Shown: piece after piece, positions 38,352-49,800 of the stretch
Numbering within the stretch: position 1 is the first letter of the stretch
Layout of the letters: every line of letters begins with the position of its first letter
Assembly (NCBI GenBank): GCA_020226215.1
Contig: CM035235.1
Span: 5,655,151-5,719,150, forward strand
Source of the DNA: Sindora glabra
Taxonomy: Eukaryota > Streptophyta > Magnoliopsida > Fabales > Fabaceae
Direction: 5' to 3'
DNA length: 64,000 nucleotides
The notes under the pieces: model-generated
What the model saw: only the letters and a program-made list of their open reading frames with translations
Database searches by the model: none
Told to the model about the DNA's origin: nothing
Made by a program: the position numbers and the translations under genes

Positions 38352-38742
38352 TATAGGGGAATCGGCAAATCCATTTGCAACCCCTTTGGAAAATATTGCC
38401 CGAATGGTATTTCTTCTTATATTTCAAATACTTTGTACAGTGCCCAATAAGTTATTTGATGTTCTTTTAATAGTTTCAGTAACTACAGGATTATTAAAAG
38501 TACCTTTTTTGGAGAATGTTAATAAATTCCAAAACCCATTTCGTCGTCTAGTAGTGACAACCATCTTTTTTATTAGTATTGCAGTAGCCTTTTAGTTGGG
38601 TATTGGAGCAACATTACCTATCGAAAAATCCCTAACTTAAGATCTTTTTTAAATTGATTTGATTATGAAATAAAATATCATGTCATGTGTATTATGTATA
38701 TAGGAGAATTCGCTTTGAAACGAATAATCCCTATATTAATAT
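38352..38742 (+). pseudogene. petD: Nuclear plastid DNA insert: 3' part of petD and downstream spacer
   Basis: petD encodes subunit IV of the thylakoid cytochrome b6/f complex. This piece covers roughly its C-terminal half and runs past the stop into the plastid spacer (CATGTCATGTGTATTATG). Recognisable blocks are NPFATPLE, FQILCTVPNKL, VPFLENVNKFQNPFRR and, after a nonsense change, LGIGATLP. One added A after PFATPLE and one lost base about 25 nt later shift and restore the frame; a Trp codon became TAG at about 38,593. Many substitutions show it is old and non-functional. The first codons of the open frame at 38341-38595 come from the host repeat, not from petD. Confidence 0.93.
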
Positions 38743-39004
38743 AATTATAAATTTGTTAATTAATTAATTTTCAAAAATAAAGATTAATATTTTTTAAGCA
38801 TTTTTTATTCTCTATAGAAAACATACATTCACATATCTCTCAATATTTAATCTATTTATATTCATTTTTTTATTTTTTAAAATATACACTCATGCTTTTT
38901 ATTTTACTCATTTATTTTTTGCTATAGTGGAGGGCAATGTGGGTTGAACTACAGAAGTAAAGAACTTGGATATATTTTTATTTATAAGAATTTTATTCAA
39001 ATGA

Positions 39005-39006
<2 letters not shown>

Positions 39007-39092
<86 letters not shown>
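39007..39092. repeat. (TA)n microsatellite in copy B
   Basis: About 43 TA units with a single GA interruption. The copy A equivalent (near 35,117-35,130) is much shorter. Confidence 0.95.
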
Positions 39093-39095
<3 letters not shown>

Positions 39096-39569
39096 TATTA
39101 TAATTTTTTATAAAAATGAAAGATATTCAATTATTTTTATCTTATTTATCTAATTATATCTATATCTTATTATATTCATCATATTTATTTATATTTTATA
39201 ATTTTTAATAAAATAATAGTTACTTGAAAATTTTAGTAATACTAATACAATAAAGACATAAAATCTTTTGTTAAAACTTATCTTTGAAAAGCTTTTCATA
39301 TTTAAATTAGGTGATTATATACATAGTTTAGTTTTTCTTTCTATTATATATCAAATTTATATATAAATATACATTTTTATGCATTATTTAATTTTGTATT
39401 GTATAATATGAGTATAGGGAGAGTTAGGTAATATAATATCCATACCTACACCCAATTGAATCACTACAAAAATTTTCTTACCTATGCCTATTTTTTTTCA
39501 AGACCTTATACCATATTCGAATGGATAAAAATTGAGGATATTCATTAAATATGGTCTAATTGCCATCCT

Positions 39570-39746
39570 TACCCATCTCTCTTTATAAGAATATTTTGAG
39601 AAAATACTTAGTTAAAAGCATTTTCGGAATGTGAACATTCTAAATAATATTTTTCTAAAATTTGAATCACATGAAAATCTTAAATTCCCTTGAGAAATAC
39701 CGAAGAATACGAGAGAGAATCTAGTAACTAAACACTGCCTAAAAGA
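39570..39746 (-). mobile_element. Partial third member of the TIR element family (inverted)
   Basis: Reverse-complemented, the end reads TTTTAGGCAGTGTTTAGTTA, followed by internal wording shared with the left portions of the 33,871 and 20,092 elements (AAAATATTCTTATAAAGAGA). The other end could not be found, so it may be truncated near 39,400. Confidence 0.55.
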
Positions 39747-39749
39747 AAT

Positions 39750-40860
39750 GGGGCAAAAAATAAATAATACCTAAAGCAAAATTTTTTATCATATAATTCC
39801 TTTAAAATTTCAAAAATTACAAATGATATCCCTTAAAGTTTTAAAAAGTTGAAAATATTAAAATTTTGATTGAAAAATAGGGAGAGAAAAATTGTGCTAC
39901 TTATAACTTTTTCTAACTATTATTTTTATAAAATTAAGCTAAAGAAGTAATGGAAAAAATAAGAAAAAAATTATCATATCTCCTAAATATAATTTATTCG
40001 ACTTTCAGCAATTAAATTTACTCAAAATACTTATTTTCAATTATGCCATAATGCCTTATATAAATAATTTTGTTGCTAATAATTTATTTTTAGAAAAAAA
40101 AATTCATTAAAAAAATTGGTTGAATTCATGTTAAAAATAGTTATGAGTAACTTACATGACTTTTCTTTATTATCTTTTAACCTATACTAGTCAGTGAACC
40201 CATATATTTAATTCATTATAAAATTAAAATTAAATAAAATTTATATATTACGATTATTATGTAATAATTGTGAAAATAAAATTAATTTTTATTAAATCAC
40301 ATAATATTATGTAATATATGTGAAGATGAAATTTAAATCAATATTTATTTTTTATTTTATGCTTGTTTATTAGTTTGACCCCTTAATGAATATTATAAAA
40401 AATTATATTATTATACATCACATATAAATATAAATATAACGAATTTAACAACTATCATAATACCTTTAAAAGAAAAGATAATGACATGAGTAAATTGAAA
40501 AAGAAAAAAAAACTTAATAAATATAATTTTTTAATTTTATTTGTAAATTGATTAAAAGGGAATTTGAATTAGAAATTTTTTTTATAAAAGCAATGTCTTT
40601 TTATTTTTTTTTCTTAGAATGAAATGCAAGTATTTATAAAAGCCTTAAACTAAACATAAAATAAGAGTAAAAATTTTAATGAACAACAATAAAAACTGAG
40701 TTTATATGTCTTTATATCTCTTTATAATGTTTACTTTCCTTTAATTATTTTGTATATTGAATCAATTGATTTACTAATCCTCAATTTAAAAATATAAACT
40801 AATACAAAAATTATGCAAATAAACATTGTAATTCAACAATTGGTATAACAATAAAATCCA
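39750..40860. other. AT-rich intergenic DNA, no gene seen
   Basis: Homopolymer runs and short random frames only. Confidence 0.65.
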
Positions 40861-40880
40861 TTTAATATGATATAAACATA

Positions 40881-41095
40881 GCAATATTATATACTAATGA
40901 TAGCATATGATAACCAATAAGAAAATACAAGATGACATACATATTATATAATAAAAATCCATTAATATTTATGTATACAAACATAGCAATATTCAATCCT
41001 AACCACATTTCTAACTTGTATATCATACAACAATATTATATACTAATGATAGCATATGATAACCAATAAGGAAATAAAATATGACATACATTTAA
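40881..41095. repeat. Direct repeat, two copies about 148 bp apart
   Basis: The phrase CAATATTATATACTAATGAT followed by AGCATATGATAACCAATAAG appears at about 40,881 and 41,030 with few differences. Confidence 0.8.
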
Positions 41096-41099
41096 TTTA

Positions 41100-42490
41100 T
41101 CTTGTGTTTCATGTCATCTATAATAGTTTACAAACTCTTTCTTATCTTTCCAGACACCTTAATCGTTTACAAAACTATTTTAATTTTAATATTATTTCAT
41201 AATATTTTATTAATAGCCTCTTCATATTTCCGTACTAATCTCTCCATTTCACATTTTCAATTAATGGCTCATCCTTAATAGGATTCATCATAGCATTAAT
41301 CGCATTCTAAAACCAATAAACATTTATTTATAATTATAAAGCAATCCACACATATTCACATGTCTTCAATGGGGTTCATCACAATACCAATCACATGCAT
41401 ACATTTTTAAAATTATTAGCACACTAAGCAATTTCAATACACACAAACATATATATATAATTTTATATTATACCACACACTCATAGGATTTTATCATTAT
41501 CAACATTACAAATATAGCATCAATGTCCCATTTAAAATTCTAACAAATATCACATTTATAAATTATTTCTACAATCACACTTACTAATTAGTTGGGTTAA
41601 ATATCATTACTTAATCATCTTTATACCCTAAATTCAATACAATAGCTTAGTGAATTAATATACAAAATTTAGTTTAACACAAGAAGGTATTCAAGTACAT
41701 ACTCAAATATAAGGCTCCACAAACAAAGTTCATACTCAAATACTATATTTGAGTATATACAGGTAAAAAGTAGCTAACATCTAAGTATTCAAATAAGGTA
41801 CTCAGATATGACTATTGGAATAAATCTCCCAAGTTGTATTTGAATATTATACTCAAATATCTAAAGATAAAGGTAAATTCATCTTATAATATTTAAGTAT
41901 AGTGGTCAAATATAGGCCTATTGTAAAGAGTTCTTAAACTGTATTCAACTATTATAATTGAATATTAGTTAGAAATTTTTCAATCCTTCACTGAATCTTT
42001 ACCAATCAACCTTTTTTTATTCTTAAATTTGCATTCTATATTCCTACTAAGGCAAAAACACAACATGCTCAATAGTTAACCACCAACATACATAACTAGG
42101 TACTTATACAAATTTTAAAGTTAACACACAATTTCCTCAAAACCCTAGACCAACACTTAATACCTTAAACAATAATCATGATTCAAATATGAAATTAAAT
42201 AGTTTATCTACCTATAGGTTTGTGTGGAGAAGGTGAAGAGAATAAAGTGAGAAATTTAACTTGCCCTATTTAACAATATAGAAATTATCAACTCAAATTC
42301 CTAACTCTCCATCTCATCCTTTATTTAAACTTAAAAATTTATAAGCTTACCTTGTTTACAAGAGAAAGAGGTGATGATTTCTTGCAAAATTTTGCTTGAT
42401 TCTTTTGACAATAGCTTGAAACCAAGTGAGGAATTGAAGAAGAGCTAAAAAGAAGGAAAATTTTAGCTTGGGTTAAGCCTTAAGGAAATT
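41100..42490 (-). other. Intergenic DNA with possible retroelement leader (minus strand)
   Basis: At 41,690-41,950 the word TACTCAAATA and its inverse recur several times. At 42,340-42,480 the minus strand reads like a leader (CTTTTTAGCTCTTCTTCAAT, then TCTTTCTCTTGTAAACAAG followed by GTAAGC). No coding remnant or boundaries were found. Confidence 0.25.
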
Positions 42491-43240
42491 TTTGTCATTT
42501 TAGGAAGTTTTAGGGATAAAATGAGAAAATGATTTCTTAAACCTACTCCATACACTCATTCTTAATTTTAATTTTATACTAATCTTTATTTATCTTAATT
42601 CTATCTATTTTTATTATAAAATTTTATTTTTCTTAAATTAATTATCAGCCTAAACTTATCCATAAAAAATTTGATATTAAGACATATGCGTAAATATTAA
42701 TAAGATAAATAAAATAAATTTCAATTTACTAAGAAAATGAATTATTAATTATTATAAAAATATACAAAATTTATAAATTAATACCATTACATTTATTAAT
42801 ATTCATAAAGTTAAAATTAATTCATTATTAGTGTCAAAACCTTCTTATTAACATATTATCTTCTTATTCATTAATAGTATAAAAAGTAGTACATTTTTAA
42901 TAGATTAAAAATTAATTATAATCTTAATAACTAAGTAATATTTTTTAATTATATTTATTAGTATTTAAATTATATAATGTAATAAATGATTTTCATCTAA
43001 AAAAATTTTCAAATATTTTTCCTTCATTAAAATAATATTGTATAAACCACTTAAAATTAAATATGTTGTTTTATTCTATATTTATTTATTAAAACAAATT
43101 CGAGATTGAATTTTTATTGAGTCAAGTAAACATTGAAATTAAAATTAGTGTTTGTCAATATTAATTAAAAATTATAATATTTATCTACAAGATAATTATT
43201 CATTTAAATTTAATAATAAATATATATTATTTATTATAGT

Positions 43241-43660
43241 AGAAAGTTATAAAATTGCAATTCCAATAGTTGATCATGTTAGTTACATTAACTTAGAGAA
43301 TAAAATAATCACCAAAATAATTGATCCTATTTGTTTATTGTTTTATCTTAGTGGTTATGGATTGCAAAATTAAAAGAAGTGGGAAAAAATTTTATCATAT
43401 AATGCTAGTGGCACAAACCAACCACCACTGGGTTAGAGGGTAAAATAATCATCATGATAATTAGTGTAATAATATATGTTCATAATTTTATCTTAAAGGT
43501 TATGAATTGTCAAATTAAAAGAAGTGGAAAAATATTTTATCATATGACACCAATGGTGTGAAACAATTACCATAGGGTTAGGAGGTAAAATAATTATCAT
43601 GATAATTAGTTTAATGATATCGGTTCATAATCTTATCTTAAAGGTTATAAATTCAACTCT
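43241..43660 (+). repeat. Tandem repeat, period about 145 bp
   Basis: GGTTATGGATTGCAAAATTA at 43353, GGTTATGAATTGTCAAATTA at 43498 and GGTTATAAATT at 43643 open successive units. Each full unit also holds AAAAGAAGTGG, GGGTTAG and ATCATGATAATTAGT. A more diverged partial unit precedes them from about 43,241. Confidence 0.85.
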
Positions 43661-43763
43661 AGAAAATATTAATTGTTATTTATTTTTTTAATATTAGTAT
43701 AAAATTAAAAGAAGTGAAAAAAATATTGCATACACCAATCATTGATACCACATGAAAATGAGG

Positions 43764-43928
43764 ATTGGGATCCTTTAAAATGTATTTTGTACTTTAGAGA
43801 GTAAAGTGCCAAAATCCATCATTGATTTTTATTTATAATTTTATAAATAAAAATAAATTAAAAAAATTAATAATAGATTTTGATACTTTATCCTCTAAAG
43901 TGCAAAATACACTTTAGAGGATCCCAAT
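43764..43928. mobile_element. 165-bp hairpin MITE
   Basis: The left arm ATTGGGATCCTTTAAAATGT continues ATTTTGTACTTTAGAGAGTA. The right arm, reverse-complemented, reads ATTGGGATCCTCTAAAGTGT and continues ATTTTGCACTTTAGAGGATA. The arms are about 70 bp around a short AT loop. The target duplication is not clear. Confidence 0.82.
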
Positions 43929-46190
43929 TCATGGAACCAAATTCTGCTTTAATAATATAATTAAGTACAAATTTATTCCTGAATTCATGTGACGCAACTT
44001 CTTGTTATTAATTACTGGATCACGCTTTCTTTGGGAAATTCTTGCCCAATAATTCAATAAGCTCATCATGAAAATAGAGTTTATGTTTTGTACTCTTCCT
44101 TGAAGCAATAAAACTTCCATTAAATAGGTTTAATTAATGGGGTGGTTTGGCTTAATAAAGCAGACGTCTTATCCGGTTTTTGGATCCGCTCATCTAAAAC
44201 GTAGAAGATATATTTTAAAAGATAAAATAAATTATTATAATCAATAATGAGAAATTAAAAAAAAAGAATAATTATAAGTTAAAAATTATATTTTTAATGA
44301 TTTGTTATTATTAAATTTTCAACCTTTGATTTTATTAATAATTATGATTAACTACTTTATTTTTTAAAATATATCTCCAAGTCAAATTCCTAATTATCAT
44401 TTTTATTGTTCCTTCTCATGTATATTTGATTATTTGTTTAAGGTGTCTAAGCCAAACATTATGTCCTTAATTGTATCAAACTATTGTATCTTGAATCCAT
44501 TCTTAATTTCATATATAGATATTATTTGTGATTGGGAGTACAAACAAATAAAATTATTTATAAATAGTTTAAGATCAATTCATAAAAAATTTAATTTGAA
44601 TTCAATTTCAAGCGAACTGAATCTAAATAAGTTGAACTCAATTAATACATGAGCTAACTTAAATTTCATATTACTTGATTTAAACTATTCACAAATTTAA
44701 ATGAGCTTAAATATCAAATATACTTATAATTTTTATGTTATATTTAATTAATATAAATATAATATATAAATAATATAATATATCAATTTTATATTATTGA
44801 AATATAAATAAAAAATATATATACTAAACAAAAAAATCAAGCTCAATTTAGTTTATTTAGGCTCTTTCATAATTTAAATTTTAATTTAAGGTTGAATAAG
44901 TTTGTATTCAACTTGAGCTTCAAGTTAAAATTTTTTAAGTTTAATAAATTTAAATTCGAATTTGAGTTTATTTTTTATTGCCAAGCTCAAATTTGATTAT
45001 GCAAATATTTGATTCAACTCGTATGTATCTAATAAAATTTTATTGTAAGTTGAATAACATTGGAGAAAAGTACTACAAAAATTAAAATTTTAAGGATATG
45101 CCGAGAAGGAAAATGAGGTATCTTGAACCGTTCAAAAGGCAATCGAGTATCAGTGCATCCAGCGGATTTCTGAAATGAAATTTGGGATCAAGGAATAAAA
45201 AAAATTAAGAAAGGCAAATGACTTGTCCAGGAAATATTTTAAAAATATTTTTCATTTCGTTGTATAATAATAATTCTTGATTTTAAAAATTTTGTGACAA
45301 CTATAACCCCTTTTGCCTCAATTAAGCTTTCTCGATGCACTAAATAGTAAATAAATACATTGTACATAGTTTTCATTTTAGATTACAGTCATAATTTATT
45401 AATTTTATCAAAGATACAATTAATTATAAAAAAATGCATTCTTTGCAAACGCAAAATTTTGTCAAATCGCGATTGCATTATTGTATCTATCGCAAAATTT
45501 TTATTACATATAATATTTTACGGTTATAATATAAAATTATATATTTAGGTTTCATTTATTTTGGTAAAAATAACTTTTATAAAATGTAATTACATAATAT
45601 AAAAATAAAAAATATTTTATTTATGAAATAATAATATAAAAAAATTAGAAAATTTTATTTTTTTTATTATAATTTTAAATATTAATTTTAAATTATTAAT
45701 TATATAAATAATATATTATTTTTATTAATATATATAAATAATATTTTTATAAAAATACCTTCGACGAAATAAAATAAAAAAATGAAACCAAAGCCTAAAT
45801 TTCAGTTGTAACAACATTGGAAGAACAAAAAATGACATCGAGCGAAAAATGACATAATGGATAGGAACCAAAGCATATTGACTCAGAAACACGTCGCCAA
45901 CCGAATTTCGCGACCACAGGCGAGTTGAAGTTGGCTTCTATCGTTGTACTTAGTCCGGTAATTAGGGAGAAGTTTCAATTTCACAGCATGTCAACCCTTT
46001 TTGCCTTCTTCATTTTATCACGCCCGAACATATATGTCATATGAATCACGTGATCGATTAAAAGTGCAAAAACATTAATACCAATTGACCTACCATTTTT
46101 CTGCATGGCGTTTAATTTGTCACATCAAATAATTTTGAGAATTTTAATATTTTTAAAAATATATTTTCAAAAATTTAATTATTAAAACAA
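43929..46190. other. AT-rich intergenic DNA, no gene seen
   Basis: Short frames only. A less AT-rich patch at 45,790-46,120 shows no motif. Confidence 0.6.
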
Positions 46191-46350
46191 TGACATTTTC
46201 ATATTTAGTTTAATAGAGATATTCGTAGAAATATTATAATATTATATTTTAATTATTTTAAATATTTTTAAAATATTATTTAGTTATAAAAATATTCTCA
46301 TTAAAATTGAAGTAGTTATTGATGATGTATGATGACTGATATTGATCATT

Positions 46351-46620
46351 AACAATAAATAGTGATGATAATAATCATTATCAGTGAGTGATATTAGTTA
46401 TTAAGAGTAAGTGGTAGACAATAATGATTACTAGATATGAATAATGATTAATAGTAGTTATTAATAACAAGTGGTGGCCGATGGTAGTTATCGATAATAA
46501 ATAATGGTCGATTATGACTACCGATGATAAGTGGTGGTGGATGATAATAACTAATGACAGATAATGATAAATGACAACTATTAATGGTAGATGATGACCA
46601 ATAATAACTATCAACAATAT
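46351..46620. repeat. 30-bp minisatellite, at least nine units in strict phase
   Basis: Units begin at 46351, 46381, 46411, 46441, 46471, 46501, 46531, 46561 and 46591, each exactly 30 bp. Typical units are GTGGTGGCCGATGGTAGTTA plus TCGATAATAA and GTGGTGGTGGATGATAATAA plus CTAATGACAG. They differ by many substitutions but no length changes. More degenerate units extend to about 46,810. The minus strand reads through as a 10-residue His/Ile/Leu-rich repeat with no known family; the frame is probably a by-product of the repeat. Confidence 0.88.
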
Positions 46621-46829
46621 ATAGTAACCACCAACAATATGTGATATTCATAAATGGTGATAATTGATAGTAGGTGGTGATGGATGATAATCATAGATAG
46701 TGGATAGTGATTAAAAATAATTATTGAAAATGGATCATAGTTAGTTGTAGTCACCAATAATAAATAGTAGTTACTTGCATTATGTGGTAGTAGATAGTGG
46801 TTAATTATTGGGAATGATAGAGTGGGTAA

Positions 46830-49800
46830 AATAATATTTTTATATTAATTAACATTCTCATATTTTAAGAAAGTAAAATACCTACCTTCTCTATAAGAAT
46901 ATTTTAAAGGAATATTAAGTTAAAAATATTTATTAAAATTTAATCAAATATAAAAATTTTATATCTCTTTAAAATATTTTCAAGGATATGAGAAAGATTT
47001 TACAAACTTATGGTAGGATGAGAAGGGAAAATAATGGGAGAGAATAGAATAAAGGTGAAAGGAAAATGATGGAAGGTTAAGTTATAACTTTTTTTCATGT
47101 TATTTGGATGTGTCCAAAATTATATAACAAGAGATAATGCATAGTTAAATTAAAATATATAACTAATTAACACATAATTTGACAATTTTTTAATTTTAAA
47201 AAGTAAATTTATTAATGAGTTTTTAATAATTGAAAATTATTTTTAAAAATATGTTTATCCAATTTTTTTTCATAAAATATTCTTCTCTTTAAAAAAATTC
47301 CTTAAAAAATTGATATAGTAAATTACCATACAATAACATTATGATTATTATTGAAAAAGTTTATAAAAAAATTATCATGAGATGACTTAATATAACTCTT
47401 ATTTGATAATGCCAAAAAATCCAACTTATGTTGACTCTAAAGCTAATATGTATAGATCAAAATAAGGGTGAATATATATGTGAAAATAAATATAGGTCAC
47501 ATTTATTAGGTTTAATTATTATAAAAATAAAAGATAATTTTATATTTTTATTACAAATTTTTTACAATTATAATATGTATTTTTTACAAGTTAAATACCT
47601 TTCAAAAAATGTAAATAATATATTTTATTTTAATAAAAATAATAATGATGAAATATTGAAAATATAAATTAAAGAATGAAACATAATCAAAATAGTAAAT
47701 CAAGTAGATAAGTTTCTAAATTTTTCTAATTTGAAGGAACACAAAATTTTGAAAAGTAGAAGGTTTTGAAGGGTTAGGCATAAACTCTCATTTTTTTCTT
47801 CTCCTTAAGCAAATTTCCCGACTAAGAAAAATGATATCAAGTAACTTTCCCTTCCATTTCTCTCATCTTCATTTCCCTTGATCCAAATAAATTATCATCT
47901 TAAAGATCTATTGAAATTACGTATGTTAATTAAAGCTTTTAATTTTTAACTTGAGAAAAATTATTGATATATATATTTAATTTAATCTAATTTATATTTA
48001 AATAAATCAATTAAAATAAAACATTATTATTGATGACAATCAAACTTTGATTATTATCTTACCTGATCAAAGACATTTAGTTCCTTTTCTCTCACTTTTA
48101 ATGTACATCCTTTACTCATTAGAACATTACCTATTAGTATTTTCTTTGTGCCTGTTTATACTTTTCCGCGTGCTCGCTCTCACGCATATTAACTTGGTAT
48201 AGACAGCTTCTGACATCAGTAGCCATTCAAGCTCCTAACTGCCCTTGCCAAGATGTAGAATTTGCACCATGCACACAGCCACCATAGCACTTTATAATAC
48301 CGCTAGTCATGCAACCTTATTTATTCGGAAGACAATTCTGACTTTGACCATGAATATTTGTAATATCACACAAATTAAGAAGTCATTTTGTTCGTATAAA
48401 AAGTAACTTCTTGTAAAAAATTTAATTTTTTAAAAAATAATTTTTTATGTGAACTTTATAATATTATGAACTAACAATTCAATAGCCGGGGGCGTGCGAT
48501 ATTTAAATCTTCACCATCAAAGGAATAAGTTAGCTTACCAATTAATACACCAATTAAGCTTAGAATTAATGGGCCAAACACATTAGCATAATACAATGCC
48601 ATAAGTACATAAACATCATATATAGGCAACCAACACATATAGAAAGGTAACAATAGTGCATAATATACAATTCAAGCACATACGGGCAAATGCAGTTAAA
48701 AGCAGTTAAAATTCAAAATAACACGTTTATAGAAGAGGGATTACTTTTATTATTAATATTAAACCTCATTACAATGTTAGAAATGTATAAGAGAGGCATC
48801 AAGCCGCATATTTCATCCCCTAGACTAATGTTAGACTTCCATCAAGATTACCAGATACTCCCCCTTTAAAGAGTATTGCAAGAGTAGACATACTTTTTTC
48901 GAATCATTATAAAAGCTTTTTAGCATGCTTTGGGTGAAATTTTGCTACTAAAATACACTAATACAAAGATAAAAATCCAAGGACTACAATCGTGTATTTT
49001 TTTACTCACACTAGACAAGTTACCTTAGTAAAAAAAATATAAACAAAGTCCCAATAAAGGGAAAATTAGGAAAAATAATACACAAATTGGATTTACTCCA
49101 AATTTGTGCTATAAATCCTCCATTATATGTTTGATTTATCTGCCAAGTTTCATCCTAATTGGAACTCATTTGCCTAATCATTTAGTTTACAAGACCGACT
49201 TGTGACATCAAGAAGTACTTAAAAATTATTTGCTTAATGATAGAAAGTGACACTTTCTCAAAAGTAATTTTTTGTGTTTTATTTGATTCAATTTTGAATA
49301 TTCTAAGAAGTATTAATAAAATGACTATTATATCTTCAATATTATAGTAATATAAATTAATAAATTTTTATTTTTATTAATTAAATTTAATGAAGATAAT
49401 TATATTATTGTATTTATAAATAGCATATGAAATAAAACTTATTTAAAGGGAGATCGGTAAGTAACTTCTCATATTTTATAGGAAATAAAATTGCTCAAGA
49501 AGTTTTATTTTCTTCATTTTGTAATATAATGGTCAACTAAACAACTCATTTATTCTCTACTTCCCAAAAAATAAAACTTTTCATGCTATTAAAGTGAACC
49601 AAATGACCTCTAAATAAAATTTTATGATTTATGCTCATTTATGCATTATAAGATGATGCATCTTAATTTTTTCCTATAATAAGTCACTTTAAGATAATAT
49701 GTATCACAAATTAATAAATTAGTAGATGAGTTATTTTTTTATCTAATTTATTTAAAAAAGGTTATCATATAATTGATTTAGTATTACATAAATGTGTATG

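Larger units (their letters stand above)
35263..39210 (+). repeat. Segmental duplication copy B (contains the petD insert)
   Basis: Head-to-tail second copy of the unit seen in copy A. It has uninterrupted sequence at the sites of all five copy A insertions (near 36,883, 37,151, 37,469 and 38,210; the fifth site falls in a repeat unit disturbed by petD). It has its own insertion at about 38,352-38,742. The (AT)n tracts differ in length between the copies. Confidence 0.85.

Noticed and set aside
39465..39485. CACTACAAAAATTTTCTTAC as a CACTA terminus
   Set aside because: No subterminal repeats follow and no partner end was seen; it sits near the remains of a different TIR family.
46381..46651. 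His/Ile/Leu-rich repeat protein on the minus strand
   Set aside because: The frame follows from a 30-bp DNA minisatellite; there is no start context, splice structure or family match.
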